Counted from the first letter of the stretch, positions 18,702 to 28,261 are shown. The stretch is DNA of 64,000 bases from Candidatus Pelagibacter sp. IMCC9063 (GCF_000195085.1 NC_015380.1:544001-608000); one strand, 5' to 3'. Made by a program: numbers and translations. Notes: generated by a model not told the origin, from the sequence alone.

Positions 18702-19140
18702 AATACAATCTAACTTAAAATTATTAGCTAATGACGAAAAAGACCTCTCCGTTTTTTCTGCTTACCTTCAAGATGCTATAATTATTGCGCAAGATATTAA
18801 ATTCCTATTAAAGAATAAAACATTTGCTTGTATTTTTAATCGGTTCATGTGGGAAGATGCCGAACAGGGAGTATTTAGAGACAATCGAAGAATTAGGTCT
18901 GCTCTAGTCTTTAAAAATGTACTTAATGTTAAATCTCAAAATATTAATGTAAAAAAAAAATCAACAATACTAGAGTTTTTGGCAATTAAGATTAGTAAAT
19001 TAAAAAACGATAATTACAATTTGAAGTTGATATTTTCTGGTGGAGGAGTAATTTCATTGGAAATAGAATTTATCGAATCAACTCTTGAAGATTTTTCTAA
19101 AAGTTGGACAACAAAGCACAAACCAAAACATAAGATTTAA
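18694..19140 (+). CDS. DUF2948 family protein
   Basis: A 148-residue protein beginning 'MSKIQSNLKLLANDEKDLSV'. It contains 'LSVFSAYLQDAI', 'NRFMWED' and 'RIRSALVFKNV', the signature of DUF2948, a family found in alphaproteobacteria between murA and hisD. The ATG at 18694 overlaps the murA stop; an upstream in-frame start would extend into murA. An uninterrupted A10 run at 18951-18960 lies inside the frame. No biochemical function is known. Stop and hisD start overlap (TAATG). Confidence 0.85.
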   Translation: MSKIQSNLKLLANDEKDLSVFSAYLQDAIIIAQDIKFLLKNKTFACIFNRFMWEDAEQGVFRDNRRIRSALVFKNVLNVKSQNINVKKKSTILEFLAIKISKLKNDNYNLKLIFSGGGVISLEIEFIESTLEDFSKSWTTKHKPKHKI

Positions 19141-20438
19141 TGAAATATATATTAAGCACTAAAGATAAAAATTTTCAAAATAATTTTAAAAAAGTACTAA
19201 ATTCAAAACGCCGGCAATCAGAAATAAACAGAGCTGTAGTTTTAAAAATTATAAAAGATGTTCAAAAAAATGGAGATCAGTCTTTAATTAAATATTCAAA
19301 GAAATTTGATAAAATTTCATTAAATAAAAAAAATATTCAATTAAGTCAAAAAGAAATAGTTTCAATAACGAAAAAACTAGATCCTAAAATTAAACAAGCT
19401 ATTAACCTTGCGTACGCTAGAGTTAAGTCATTTCACTTAAGGCAAGTTAATAAGTCTTTTAAATTTAATGATAAATATGGAAATCAATTAGCTTACAAAT
19501 ATACACCACTAGACAAGGTAGGAATTTATGTTCCAGGTGGAAAAGCTAGTTATCCAAGCACTGTAATTATGAATTCGGTTCCAGCGATTGTGGCGGGTGT
19601 TAAAAATATTTATGCAACCGTACCAGCTCCTAACAATACAATTAATGCTGGAGTGATTTATGCTGCTAAAGTATGTGGAATTAAGAAAATTTTTAAAGTT
19701 GGAGGAGCACAGGCTATTGCTGCCTTGACTTATGGAACTAAGACTATTGATAAAGTTGATAAAATTGTTGGTCCTGGCAATATATTTGTAGCAACGGCTA
19801 AAAAAGAAGTATTTGGACAAGTTGGAATTGACATGATTGCAGGACCGTCAGAAATAACTGTAATTGCAGGACCAGAAAATAATCCCACATGGACAGCCCT
19901 TGATCTTTTATCCCAAGCAGAACACGATGAATTATCTCAAAGTATTCTGATAACTAAAAACTCATCATTTGCAAATAAAGTAAATAATGAAGTTAAAAAA
20001 ATTATTCAAATTTTACCTAGAGCTAAAATTGCAAAATTAAGTATAAAAAATTATGGAACAATCGTTGTCTGCAAAAGTGACAAAGAAATAATCGATATTA
20101 CTAATCAAATTGCTCCTGAGCATTTAGAGATAAAAGTTAAAAACTATAATTCGATTGAAAAAAGAATTATTAATGCTGGATCTATTTTTTTAGGAGACTA
20201 CAGTCCGGAGGCAATCGGAGATTATATAGCTGGTCCAAATCATGTACTACCCACATCGGGAACAGCCAGGTTTGCATCGGGGTTGTCTGTTGCTGACTTT
20301 TATAAAAAAACATCTGTAATCAAGTGTTCTAAGCTTGGTATAAAAAAAATAGGACCAGCTGCTATAAGACTTGCAAATTATGAAGGCTTGCAAGCCCACG
20401 CTCTTTCAATTAAGACACGTATTATTAATAATAAGTAA
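19140..20438 (+). CDS. hisD: Histidinol dehydrogenase
   Basis: HisD oxidises L-histidinol to histidine through the aldehyde, the last two steps of histidine synthesis. The 432 residues are full length. '[15 protein letters not shown]', '[15 protein letters not shown]', '[15 protein letters not shown]' and the zinc-site region '[16 protein letters not shown]' are present, as is '[20 protein letters not shown]' near the C-terminus. Translationally coupled to the DUF2948 gene; infA follows after five bases. hisZG lie about 2.6 kb downstream. Confidence 0.98.
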   Translation: MKYILSTKDKNFQNNFKKVLNSKRRQSEINRAVVLKIIKDVQKNGDQSLIKYSKKFDKISLNKKNIQLSQKEIVSITKKLDPKIKQAINLAYARVKSFHLRQVNKSFKFNDKYGNQLAYKYTPLDKVGIYVPGGKASYPSTVIMNSVPAIVAGVKNIYATVPAPNNTINAGVIYAAKVCGIKKIFKVGGAQAIAALTYGTKTIDKVDKIVGPGNIFVATAKKEVFGQVGIDMIAGPSEITVIAGPENNPTWTALDLLSQAEHDELSQSILITKNSSFANKVNNEVKKIIQILPRAKIAKLSIKNYGTIVVCKSDKEIIDITNQIAPEHLEIKVKNYNSIEKRIINAGSIFLGDYSPEAIGDYIAGPNHVLPTSGTARFASGLSVADFYKKTSVIKCSKLGIKKIGPAAIRLANYEGLQAHALSIKTRIINNK

Positions 20439-20443
20439 AATTT

Positions 20444-20662
20444 ATGGCAAAAGAAGAAATGTTAGAATTTAATGGGGTAGTTACAGAGCTACTACCCAAT
20501 GCTACATTTAGAGTAAAATTAGAAAATAATCATGAGATCCTAGCACACAGTTCAGGAAAACTTAGAAAGAACCGAATAAGAGTTTTAACAGGAGATAAAG
20601 TTTTAGTTGAAGTTACCCCTTACGATTTAACTAAAGGTAGAATTACTTTTCGACTTAAATAA
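20444..20662 (+). CDS. infA: Translation initiation factor IF-1
   Basis: A 72-residue S1/OB-fold protein that binds the 30S A site and helps IF-2 and IF-3. '[20 protein letters not shown]' and '[20 protein letters not shown]' are canonical. The length is the usual 72. It lies between hisD and maf, the usual alphaproteobacterial order. Confidence 0.98.
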   Translation: MAKEEMLEFNGVVTELLPNATFRVKLENNHEILAHSSGKLRKNRIRVLTGDKVLVEVTPYDLTKGRITFRLK

Positions 20663-20666
20663 GCAA

Positions 20667-21244
20667 ATGGTTGAAATCACCAAGGGACTCATTTTAGCTA
20701 GCGCATCCCCTCGAAGATTAGAGCTTTTAAAAAAGATTAATATTATTCCAGAGAGAGTTGAGCCTGCAGAAATAGACGAAACCCCAAAAAAAAAGAAAAA
20801 CCAACTGAATATTGCAAAAGACTTGCAAAAGAAAAAGGAGAGTTAATTTTTAAAAAATTTCCTGAAAAGACTATTCTTTCAGCTGATACGATTGTTATTT
20901 GTAGAAATAAAATTTTTGGAAAAGCTAAAACAGAAGATGAGGCAAGAGAGTTTTTAACGTTTTTTTCTGGAAGGAAGCATAAAGTGTTAACCTCCATTTA
21001 TATTAAAAACAAAGATAAGAGTAAATTGATACAAGCTACTACCAAGGTTACTTTTAACAGACTTGAAAAAAGGGATATTGATCTATACTTGAAAACAAAA
21101 GAATGGGAAAATAAAGCAGGGGCTTATGCGATACAAGGCTATGCCGATAGGTTTGTTAAAACTATAAATGGATCTTATTCAAATATTGTTGGATTATCTC
21201 TCAATCAGGCTTTCAATTTGCTCAAAACTGTAAATTTAGTTTAG
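20667..21244 (+). CDS. maf: Maf-like nucleotide pyrophosphatase, frame interrupted at A9
   Basis: About 192 residues after repair. The start 'MVEITKGLILASASPRRLEL' carries the Maf phosphate-binding 'ASASPRR' motif. Reading then runs off frame at the A9 tract 20786-20794. One added A gives 'ETPKKKEKPTEYCKRLAKEK', then 'ILSADTIVIC' with the catalytic Asp, and 'GAYAIQGYADRFVKTINGSY', the C-terminal Maf motif. It hydrolyses modified or bulk nucleoside triphosphates and is linked to septum control in other bacteria. It directly follows infA. Confidence 0.85.
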
Positions 21245-21289
21245 TTTTTAATTGATTATTCAAATAAATTGTGGAAAAAGACTGTGCGT

Positions 21290-21365
21290 GGTCTGATAGC
21301 TCAGTTGGTAGAGCAGAGCCCTGAAAAGGCTTGTGTCGGTGGTTCAAGTCCACCTCAGACCACCA
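21290..21365 (+). tRNA. tRNA-Phe(GAA)
   Basis: 76 bases. The acceptor GGTCTGA pairs with TCAGACC, followed by A73 and encoded CCA. The anticodon stem GAGCC/GGCTT encloses CTGAAAA, giving anticodon GAA. The T loop is TTCAAGT. The following 163 bases hold no gene; they contain an (AT) run near 21421 and a short CATGC-TAG-GCATG inverted repeat. Confidence 0.97.
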
Positions 21366-21528
21366 GTTTTTGTTTGCATTTTTATTGTCGAATTGCTAAT
21401 CAACCTGAAATTGAAATGAAATATATATATATATCTACACACAGATACCATCCTCATGCTAGGCATGTGCTTAGCTAATTGAATTATATATTTAAAACAA
21501 AAATACTATTATAAACAAAAAATATTAT

Positions 21529-21605
21529 GCAGCTGTAGCTCAGTTGGTTAGAGCGCTGGTTTGTGGAACCAGATGTCGGTGGTTCGAATCCACCCAGCTG
21601 TACCA
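21529..21605 (+). tRNA. tRNA-His(GTG), no encoded G-1
   Basis: 77 bases. The anticodon stem CTGGT/ACCAG encloses TTGTGGA, giving GTG. Acceptor positions 1-7 are GCAGCTG and positions 66-72 are CAGCTGT, so the first pair is G1-U72; base 73 is A and CCA is encoded. The base before position 1 is T, so the G-1:C73 pair normal for tRNA-His is absent, a known feature of part of the Alphaproteobacteria. It is five bases upstream of hisS, the gene for its own synthetase. Confidence 0.96.
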
Positions 21606-21610
21606 AAACA

Positions 21611-23047
21611 ATGAATAAAAAATTTTTTAAACCCACTTGTGAATTACCCAATGGGTTTACAGATAGACAAGAAGAAGAGCTTTTAATTCGTGATCTTTTA
21701 ATTTCGAATATTAAAAAAATCATGTCTAAATATGGATTCCAATATCTCGAGACTCCGAGCTTTGAGTATACGGATAGTATTGGAAAATTTTTGCCTGACA
21801 AAGATAGACCGTCCGAAGGAGTATTTTCGTTTGAGGATGAAAAAAAATGGCTTTCTTTAAGATATGATCTAACAGCCCCTTTAGCTAGATACGCCGCTAA
21901 AAATTTTGATAGTCTTCCAAGACCCTTTAAGAGATTTCAATTAGGAACTGTTTGGAGAAATGAAAAGCCAGGTCCAGGTAGATTTAGAGAGTTTTTACAA
22001 TTTGATGCAGATTATATAGGAACTAGTAATTTATTTTCCGATGCCGAACTTTGCTTTCTTATTTCAGAAATTTTAAAAAGCTGTGGTTTAGGGACAAGTG
22101 AGTTTAATATAAAAATTTCAAATCGAAAACTTTCTAAAGGGCTATTAGAAAAATTAAATATTACCGACGAACAAAAGCAATCAATCACGCTAAGAGCGAT
22201 AGATAAGCTAGATCGAGTAGGAGCTGAAGGTGTTCAGTATTTATTAGGAAAAGGAAGAAAAGATAAGTCAGGTGACTTTACCAAAGGAGCCGAATTAGAA
22301 GAGGCTCAAATAAAAGAAATTATAAACTTTTTAAATATTAAAAATCTTTCAGAAAAAAATTTTGAGAGAATAAGGGAAATTGCTGCAGATAATGAAAGTA
22401 TGAATGATGGAATTAAAGAACTTGAATTAATGGAAAAATATTTTTCATTATTTAATTTTACAAATTATATTTTTGATCCTACGGTGGTTAGAGGGTTGGA
22501 GTATTACACTGGGCCTATCTTTGAAGCTAATTTAACTTTTGGAGTAAAAAATAACAAAGGACAAGAAATTGAATTTGGATCTGTCGGTGGTGGGGGTAGA
22601 TATGACGATCTAGTCAAGAGGTTTAACAACCAAGACTGCCCTTCCACAGGAATATCTGTTGGATTAGACAGATTAATTTATGCAATTTTACAAAAAAATA
22701 CAATTAAAGCAGAGAAGAAAAGTCCAGTTTTAATATGTGTATTCGATGAAAAATATATGGATTTTTATATAAAAATTCTAAATATGCTTAGGTCTGAAAA
22801 TATTAGTGCTGAAATTTACTCAGGATCTTCCAATATTAAATCACAATTTAAATATGCAGACAAAAGAGGCTGCGACTTCGTAATTTTATGCGGAGATGAC
22901 GAGGTAAGTAAGAATGTTGTTACTATCAAGAATTTAAATATTGGAAAGCAGATGTCTGAAAATATTAAAGATAGAAGTGAATGGAAGCAATCTACAGACG
23001 CTCAAAAAACAGTAGCTTTTGATCAGCTTTTAAACGAAATTAAATAA
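21611..23047 (+). CDS. hisS: Histidyl-tRNA synthetase
   Basis: A 478-residue class II synthetase. Motif 1 region 'ETPSFEYTDSIGKFLPD' leads into motif 2 'PFKRFQLGTVWRNEKPGPGR' (ending 'FREFLQFDADYIG'). The histidine-binding 'RGLEYYTGPIFEA' and motif 3 'GISVGLDRLI' follow, then the anticodon-binding domain ('VLICVFDEKYMDF'). The ATG at 21611 is chosen because an in-frame upstream ATG lies inside tRNA-His. Its stop overlaps the hisZ start. Confidence 0.97.
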   Translation: MNKKFFKPTCELPNGFTDRQEEELLIRDLLISNIKKIMSKYGFQYLETPSFEYTDSIGKFLPDKDRPSEGVFSFEDEKKWLSLRYDLTAPLARYAAKNFDSLPRPFKRFQLGTVWRNEKPGPGRFREFLQFDADYIGTSNLFSDAELCFLISEILKSCGLGTSEFNIKISNRKLSKGLLEKLNITDEQKQSITLRAIDKLDRVGAEGVQYLLGKGRKDKSGDFTKGAELEEAQIKEIINFLNIKNLSEKNFERIREIAADNESMNDGIKELELMEKYFSLFNFTNYIFDPTVVRGLEYYTGPIFEANLTFGVKNNKGQEIEFGSVGGGGRYDDLVKRFNNQDCPSTGISVGLDRLIYAILQKNTIKAEKKSPVLICVFDEKYMDFYIKILNMLRSENISAEIYSGSSNIKSQFKYADKRGCDFVILCGDDEVSKNVVTIKNLNIGKQMSENIKDRSEWKQSTDAQKTVAFDQLLNEIK

Positions 23048-24133
23048 TGAAGGAGGGCTTGGAAAAAAAGAAATTAAAAGAGAACTTTTCTAAAGAAATT
23101 TTAAATTTTTTTAGAAAAAGAAAATTTAACTTTACTGATCTAGATTTGCTTATTGACACCAATCTACTAACCGAAAGATCAGGAGAGCAATTTAAAAAAT
23201 CTGCTTTAACTTATAAAGATTTATTAGGTAAAGAAATCAGCTTAAGACCAGATCTTACCGTTTCAACTGCTTTAAAATATATCCAGGAAAAAAAGTCAAA
23301 GAAGAAAAATATTGTTATTATGGAGCAGCGTATCGACTAGATAAGAAGGGAGACCTGAATGTATTCGATCAATTGGGTTGTGAGATAATTAATCCATCTA
23401 ATAACAACTCTTCATTGCTTTTAATTGATTCAATACTAGAACCAATAAAAAAAATTAAAAGGTTAGAAATTATTGTAGGTGATATTGGTTTGTTTAAAAT
23501 TTTAATAGATGGATTGGATCTCCCTGAAAGATGGAAATTAAGATTAGTCAGACACTTTTCAAGAAGAGAATATTTTATAGATTTGTTAAAAAGATTAGAA
23601 ACTAATTATGATTTAGATCAAGAGACAATCGATGTTGATACTAAAAGACTTCAAGATCTAATCAAAATAGACCAAAGTAAGATAATTGGAGGGCGAACTG
23701 TTGCTGAGATAGTAAAAAGGTTTAAAAAAAATTAAAAGATCCCAGAGATGACTATAAAGGAAAATTGAACGTTAAAATTATTAAGAATTATTTAAAAATA
23801 AACCTTCCCTTACAAAAAGCAGAAAAAACGATCATTGCATTTTTTAATAAAAACAAATTACCTACTAAAAATATTAAAAACTATTTTAAAAAAATTATTT
23901 TAATTGATAAAAAAATTGGAAAAAAGTACTCTATTTCTTTCAAAACTGATTTCGGAAGAAATGCAGAATATTACACAGGAATCGTTTTCTTGGCTTATAC
24001 AAAGAAAAAAGGCCAAGTAGTTGAGCTAGCTAGGGGAGGTGAGTATAGTAACTTACTTAAAACCCTCGGCTATAAAAAAGATATTCCTGCACTAGGTGGT
24101 GCAATTAACCTAAATCAATTAATTAATTTATAA
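23047..24133 (+). CDS. hisZ: ATP phosphoribosyltransferase regulatory subunit, two frame breaks in poly(A)
   Basis: HisZ is a catalytically inactive HisS paralogue needed by short-form HisG. Three consecutive frames join into about 362 residues if one A is added to the A7 at 23288-23294 and one to the A8 at 23724-23731. The first join reads 'EKYCYYGAAYRLDKKGDLNV'; the second reads 'RFKKKLKDPRDDYKGKLNVK'. Class II remnants are visible: 'EISLRPDLTVSTALKY' and 'GRNAEYYTGIVFLAY'. It overlaps hisS by one base and is followed after one base by hisG, as expected for a HisZG pair. Confidence 0.85.
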
Positions 24134-24134
24134 A

Positions 24135-24803
24135 ATGAATAAAATTAAAATAGGCTTGCCTAGCAAAGGAAGATTAAGAGATGATTCTATCAATTTTTTT
24201 CAAAGTAAAAATCTAAAAGTAGTAAACTCTTTTGGTGATAGAAATTATTTTTTTAACATTGAAAAAAATAATGAAGCAGAAGGAATTTTTTTACATGCCA
24301 GAGAAATCATTGAAAGAATTAATGATGGAACCCTAGATATGGGAATATCTGGACTAGATCTACTAAAAGAGTTTCCAGAAGTTTATTCTGAGAATGTAAA
24401 AACTTTTCAAAAATTAGATTTTGGTTTTGCTGATTTGGTAGTAGCTGCGCCAAAAGATTGGTTAGATGTGCAAAATATGGCTGATCTTGAGGAGGTTAGT
24501 TTTGATTTCAGAGAAAAGTATGCCCGTAGAATGAGGGTCGCAACTAAGTATCCAAATTTAACGGAAAGTTTTTTTCTGTCTAAAGGAGTTAGTCAATTCA
24601 GAGTAGTACCAAGTTTAGGAGCAACAGAATCTTATCCATTTACAGGATCTGCAGAATTAATTACGGATATCACTTCAACAGGATCCACTTTAAAAGCTAA
24701 TAATTTACGCATTATTAATGATGGAAGTATTCTCAAAAGCTCTGCCTGTATTTTTGTTTCTAAGAAATTTTTAAAAAATAAATTTCTTAGAAATTTTAAT
24801 TAA
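24135..24803 (+). CDS. hisG: ATP phosphoribosyltransferase catalytic subunit, short form
   Basis: HisG condenses ATP and PRPP in the first, feedback-regulated step of histidine synthesis. Its 222 residues are the short form lacking the C-terminal histidine-sensing domain, so it depends on HisZ, encoded directly before it. 'IGLPSKGRLRDDS', 'DMGISGLDLLKE' and the PRPP motif 'ELITDITSTGSTLKANNLRI' are present. An intrinsic terminator overlaps its last codons. Confidence 0.97.
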   Translation: MNKIKIGLPSKGRLRDDSINFFQSKNLKVVNSFGDRNYFFNIEKNNEAEGIFLHAREIIERINDGTLDMGISGLDLLKEFPEVYSENVKTFQKLDFGFADLVVAAPKDWLDVQNMADLEEVSFDFREKYARRMRVATKYPNLTESFFLSKGVSQFRVVPSLGATESYPFTGSAELITDITSTGSTLKANNLRIINDGSILKSSACIFVSKKFLKNKFLRNFN

Positions 24804-24823
24804 TTGCGATTAATTTTTTTTTT
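24798..24823 (+). terminator. Intrinsic terminator after hisG
   Basis: AATTAAT and ATTAATT form a 7-bp stem with a TGCG loop, followed by ten T. The stem starts in the last hisG codons and would end the hisS-hisZ-hisG transcript. The stem lacks G-C pairs, so efficiency is uncertain. Confidence 0.6.
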
Positions 24824-24840
24824 GTTAAAAGATTGTTATA

Positions 24841-25227
24841 ATGACATCTTTTTACGCTTCTTTAATTTCTATATGGTTAATTATTTTGTCCACCAGAGTA
24901 ATTGCACTAAGGGGGAATCCCATATTTAAATTTTTTAAATTTGAAAAAGATGATGAAAATTCGACGGAAAGAGCAATTAGAGGTCATTCTAATTTAATTG
25001 AATATTCACCAATATTTTTAATACTTTTCTATCTAGCAGAAATAAGTAGTTTTAATATTATCTATATGCATTGCTTAGGTTCTGCCTTTTTTTTAGGTAG
25101 ATTAATGCATGGTTTTTGTTTTGCTTTTTTAAAAAGTAATATGTTTTTAAGAGTGGGCGGAACAGCTATTACTTTGGGAACACTTGGAATAATATCAACT
25201 CATTTATTGGTCAATTATATATTTTAA
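24841..25227 (+). CDS. MAPEG family membrane protein
   Basis: A 128-residue protein with about four hydrophobic segments. 'ERAIRGHSNLIEYSPIFLIL' matches the MAPEG pattern (RA-x-R-x-H-x-N-x-x-E) in which the Arg and Asn bind glutathione in the eukaryotic enzymes. 'LGSAFFLGRLMHGFCF' is the second conserved stretch. Bacterial members are inner-membrane proteins of mostly unknown substrate, possibly glutathione-dependent. It ends convergent with the next gene with one base between. Confidence 0.88.
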   Translation: MTSFYASLISIWLIILSTRVIALRGNPIFKFFKFEKDDENSTERAIRGHSNLIEYSPIFLILFYLAEISSFNIIYMHCLGSAFFLGRLMHGFCFAFLKSNMFLRVGGTAITLGTLGIISTHLLVNYIF

Positions 25228-25228
25228 A

Positions 25229-25918
25229 TTATTCAAATCTATGCTCATAATAATGGGTAAAATATTTTGACAATAATTGATCTATTTTGTAAGCATTTGG
25301 AACTTTAAAAGGTCTTCTTGCATGAATTCTATCATTAACCCAATAAGGCGACCATTCTTTAGTAGTCTCAATGCATTGATTTGCAAAATTTTTAATTTTA
25401 TATTTTGTTTGAATTTGAATGCATCCATTCATAAAAATATCTACATATGATTGTGCAATAGGATGGTTTTGGCTTGGAATCTTTAATCTTTTAGGATTAG
25501 CTGCATAAACCCAAAAATTAGAATTATTTATTTTAATTTTTTTATTATAAAAATTCAAATCTTTAGGAAGAACTTTTATCCTACAATAACTACTCTCTCT
25601 TTCATCTAATTTTTTTAATCCCTTGATAGATATTGGATAATAAACAGCATTAACCTTTGAATTTTTTCTTTTGATAATTGTTAAGAAGGTAATTTTGTAA
25701 TTTCCACCATTATGACCCCAAGTTCTTTGGAATCCCTTAACCATTATAGGCTTTGCGATGTAAGCTGTTGGATTAGTTCTTGTTCTAGATTCTTTCTCCA
25801 TTAAGGACCCATAACCGATAATGTAGTTCTTTGATCCTTGAAGTGGGTCTAAATTACAATTATCTGCATATGCAAAAGATGCATTAAGAAAAAAGATAAA
25901 AAAAAATATTTTTTTCAT
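25229..25918 (-). CDS. Secreted gamma-glutamylcyclotransferase-fold protein
   Basis: A 229-residue protein with a signal peptide ('MKKIFFFIFFLNASFAYAD', cleavage after AYA likely). The mature part starts with the GGCT signature 'IIGYGSLMEKES', and 'LKKLDERESSYCRIKV' fits the LDxxE...YxR motif that holds the catalytic Glu. GGCT-fold enzymes release 5-oxoproline from gamma-glutamyl compounds. Export to the periplasm is unusual for the fold, and the C-terminal 110 residues are not recognised. Substrate unknown. Confidence 0.75.
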   Translation of the reverse strand: MKKIFFFIFFLNASFAYADNCNLDPLQGSKNYIIGYGSLMEKESRTRTNPTAYIAKPIMVKGFQRTWGHNGGNYKITFLTIIKRKNSKVNAVYYPISIKGLKKLDERESSYCRIKVLPKDLNFYNKKIKINNSNFWVYAANPKRLKIPSQNHPIAQSYVDIFMNGCIQIQTKYKIKNFANQCIETTKEWSPYWVNDRIHARRPFKVPNAYKIDQLLSKYFTHYYEHRFE

Positions 25919-25926
25919 TTCCTTAA

Positions 25927-26112
25927 TTAAATCATATATCGGTGTGAAATATATCCTAGCATACCTAAAACAATTATTAGAACAAAGAATACTTTAAACC
26001 AAAATTTTACTAAAAATGTAAAAGGTGATTTAGTAAAGTTTTCCCAGGGTATTAGATAATAACTCAAAAGTGTAACTAAGATTAAAAAAAGTAATAAATT
26101 TGTCATCATCAT
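25927..26112 (-). CDS. Small two-helix membrane protein, unknown function
   Basis: Up to 61 residues; the true start may be the third Met ('MTNLLLFLILVTLLSYYLIP'). Two hydrophobic helices are separated by 'WENFTKSPFTFLVKFW'. No family is recognised. It is eight bases upstream of the GGCT-like gene and in the same direction, so the two are probably cotranscribed. Confidence 0.55.
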   Translation of the reverse strand: MMMTNLLLFLILVTLLSYYLIPWENFTKSPFTFLVKFWFKVFFVLIIVLGMLGYISHRYMI

Positions 26113-26135
26113 AACTTAATTATCCTACATTTTTT

Positions 26136-26176
26136 TAGTAAAAAAAAAACCCTCGAAATTTTTGTTCCGAGGGTTT
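26136..26176 (-). terminator. Intrinsic terminator of groESL
   Basis: AAACCCTCG at 26147-26155 and CGAGGGTTT at 26168-26176 form a 9-bp stem. On the minus strand it is followed by a T run (A run on the plus strand from about 26138). This is the strongest intrinsic terminator seen in the window and ends the groES-groEL transcript. Confidence 0.85.
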
Positions 26177-26212
26177 AAATTTTTCTAGGTAACTAGACTG
26201 TTTGGAAGGGGA

Positions 26213-27880
26213 TTACATTCCCATTCCACCCATACCGCCCATACCGCCCATACCACCCATTGGAGGCATACCACCACCAGCTGGACCAGCATCTTTATCG
26301 TCAGGCTTATCTGCAATCATTGCTTCTGTTGTAATTAACAATCCAGAAATAGATGCAGCATCTTGCAAAGCAGTTCTTACCACTTTAGTGGGATCAATGA
26401 TTCCTTTAGCAATCATGTCTACGTACTCTTCATTTTGAGCATCATAACCATAATTACCTTTTTTACCTTCTAGCAATTTACCAACAACTACTGATGCATC
26501 TACACCAGCATTGTTAATAATTTGTCGAATAGGAGCCTGTAGAGCTTTTCTAATTAGCTCAACACCAGCTTTTTGATCATCACCCTTAACCTTAATGGTA
26601 TCAAGAGCATCCAGAGCATAAAGTAATGCACATCCACCACCTGTAACAACACCTTCTTGTACTGCTGCTTTGGTAGCATTTAATGCATCATCCACCCTGT
26701 CTTTTCTTTCTTTAACTTCAACTTCTGTTGCACCACCAACTTTAATAACTGCAACTCCCCCTGCTAATTTAGCAAGTCTCTCTTGAAGTTTTTCTTTATC
26801 ATAATCAGAAGTACTCTCATCAATTTGCTTTTTGATAGAAGCGCATCTTGATTCAATGTCAGCTTTTTTACCAGAGCCATCTACAATAGTAGTATTGTCT
26901 TTATCTACTTTAATAGACTTGCAAGAACCAAGGTCTTTAATAGTTACGTTTTCAAGTTTAATTCCAAGATCTTCAGAAATCACTTGTCCACCTGTAAGAA
27001 TGGCAATGTCTTCTAACATTGATTTTCTACGGTCACCAAATCCAGGTGCTTTAACAGCACAAACCTTTAGACCGCCTCTTAATTTATTAACCACTAAAGT
27101 TGCAAGAGCTTCTCCCTCAACTTCTTCAGCAATAATCAACAAAGGTCTAGAAGCTTGAACTACAGATTCTAACAAAGGAACAATTGATTGTAAGTTTGAT
27201 AATTTTTTATCGCACAATAAAATCAAAGGATTATTTAACTCTGTAGTCATTTTATCCGCATTAGTAATAAAGTATGGAGATAAAAATCCTCTATCAAATT
27301 GCATACCTTCAACCACATCAAGTTCAGTTTGAAGACCTTTAGCTTCTTCAACTGTGATAACTCCTTCGTTACCAACTTTTTGCATTGCTTTAGCAATCAT
27401 ATCTCCAATTTCTTTTTCACCATTTGCAGAAATTGTTCCAACTTGAGCAATCTCTTCGGTGGTTTTGACTTTTTTGGAGTTATCTTTGATTCTCTGGATT
27501 ACAGCTGTAACCGCAAGATCCATTCCTCTTTTCAAATCCATTGGGTTCATTCCAGCCGCAACAAATTTACAACCTTCTTTTGCAATTGCTTGCGCTAAAA
27601 CAGTTGCAGTCGTAGTTCCATCACCAGCTTCATCATTTGTTTTGCTAGCAACTTCCTTAACCATTTGAGCTCCCATATTTTCAAATTTATCTTCAAGCTC
27701 AATTTCCTTTGCAACAGTAACACCATCTTTTGTAATTCTTGGTGCTCCATATGATTTATCTATTACTACGTTACGTCCTTTAGGACCCAAAGTAACTTTT
27801 ACTGCATTCGCCAAAATATCAACACCTCTTAGCATTGCATTTCTAGCTTCAGTATCAAATTTTACTATTTTACCTACCAT
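26213..27880 (-). CDS. groEL: Chaperonin GroEL
   Basis: A 555-residue 60-kDa chaperonin that forms the double-ring folding chamber with GroES. '[17 protein letters not shown]' is the nucleotide motif, and '[18 protein letters not shown]' and '[18 protein letters not shown]' are canonical. The C-terminus ends in the usual Gly-Gly-Met repeats. It follows groES after 27 bases, with a GGAGG site. Confidence 0.99.
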   Translation of the reverse strand: MVGKIVKFDTEARNAMLRGVDILANAVKVTLGPKGRNVVIDKSYGAPRITKDGVTVAKEIELEDKFENMGAQMVKEVASKTNDEAGDGTTTATVLAQAIAKEGCKFVAAGMNPMDLKRGMDLAVTAVIQRIKDNSKKVKTTEEIAQVGTISANGEKEIGDMIAKAMQKVGNEGVITVEEAKGLQTELDVVEGMQFDRGFLSPYFITNADKMTTELNNPLILLCDKKLSNLQSIVPLLESVVQASRPLLIIAEEVEGEALATLVVNKLRGGLKVCAVKAPGFGDRRKSMLEDIAILTGGQVISEDLGIKLENVTIKDLGSCKSIKVDKDNTTIVDGSGKKADIESRCASIKKQIDESTSDYDKEKLQERLAKLAGGVAVIKVGGATEVEVKERKDRVDDALNATKAAVQEGVVTGGGCALLYALDALDTIKVKGDDQKAGVELIRKALQAPIRQIINNAGVDASVVVGKLLEGKKGNYGYDAQNEEYVDMIAKGIIDPTKVVRTALQDAASISGLLITTEAMIADKPDDKDAGPAGGGMPPMGGMGGMGGMGGMGM

Positions 27881-27907
27881 TTTTATTTCCTCCTAAATTA
27901 TTTAATA

Positions 27908-28198
27908 TTATTTTCCTACCACGCCCATGATGTCACTTTCTTTCATGATGCTATATTCTTTGCCATCCACTTTAACTTCAGTGCCTGACCACTTTCCAAA
28001 AAGAACTCGATCACCAACTTCAACATCCATAGGAATAGCTTTGCCATCCTCTGACTTTGCTCCAGGTCCAACAGCAATTACCTTGCCTTCCTGAGGTTTT
28101 TCCTTTGCTGTATCTGGAATAATGATTCCACCAGCTGTTTTTTCTTCGCTTTCCAGGGATTCTATCAATACCCTGTCATGTAAAGGTCTAAATTTCAT
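27908..28198 (-). CDS. groES: Co-chaperonin GroES
   Basis: A 96-residue lid of the GroEL chamber. '[20 protein letters not shown]' is followed by the mobile loop '[15 protein letters not shown]', then '[21 protein letters not shown]' (the last 20 residues of that stretch shown as '[18 protein letters not shown]'). An AAGGAG site precedes the ATG. A candidate heat-shock promoter lies upstream. Confidence 0.98.
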   Translation of the reverse strand: MKFRPLHDRVLIESLESEEKTAGGIIIPDTAKEKPQEGKVIAVGPGAKSEDGKAIPMDVEVGDRVLFGKWSGTEVKVDGKEYSIMKESDIMGVVGK

Positions 28199-28232
28199 AA
28201 TAATGCTCCTTGTATCGTTAATTGTGGGTTGT

Positions 28233-28261
28233 TATATGACTATCAATTATAAAATTTCAAG
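28233..28261 (-). promoter_or_regulatory. Candidate RpoH (sigma-32) promoter of groESL
   Basis: On the minus strand CTTGAAA (plus 28255-28261) is followed after 16 bases by CATATA (plus 28233-28238). The first box matches the alphaproteobacterial RpoH -35 element; the second is a weak match. No CIRCE inverted repeat (TTAGCACTC-N9-GAGTGCTAA) is present, so RpoH rather than HrcA control is inferred. Confidence 0.5.

Noticed and set aside
21418-21440. (AT)n run between tRNA-Phe and tRNA-His
   Set aside because: A short simple repeat in an AT-rich spacer; no evidence of function beyond possible promoter melting.
26213-26260. Short tandem repeat encoding Gly-Gly-Met at the end of groEL
   Set aside because: This is the normal flexible C-terminal tail of GroEL, not a novel repeat.
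26202-26438. Proline/glycine-rich frame antisense to the groEL 3' end
   Set aside because: It is the mirror of the Gly-Gly-Met codons of GroEL; no ribosome site, and repeat-like composition.
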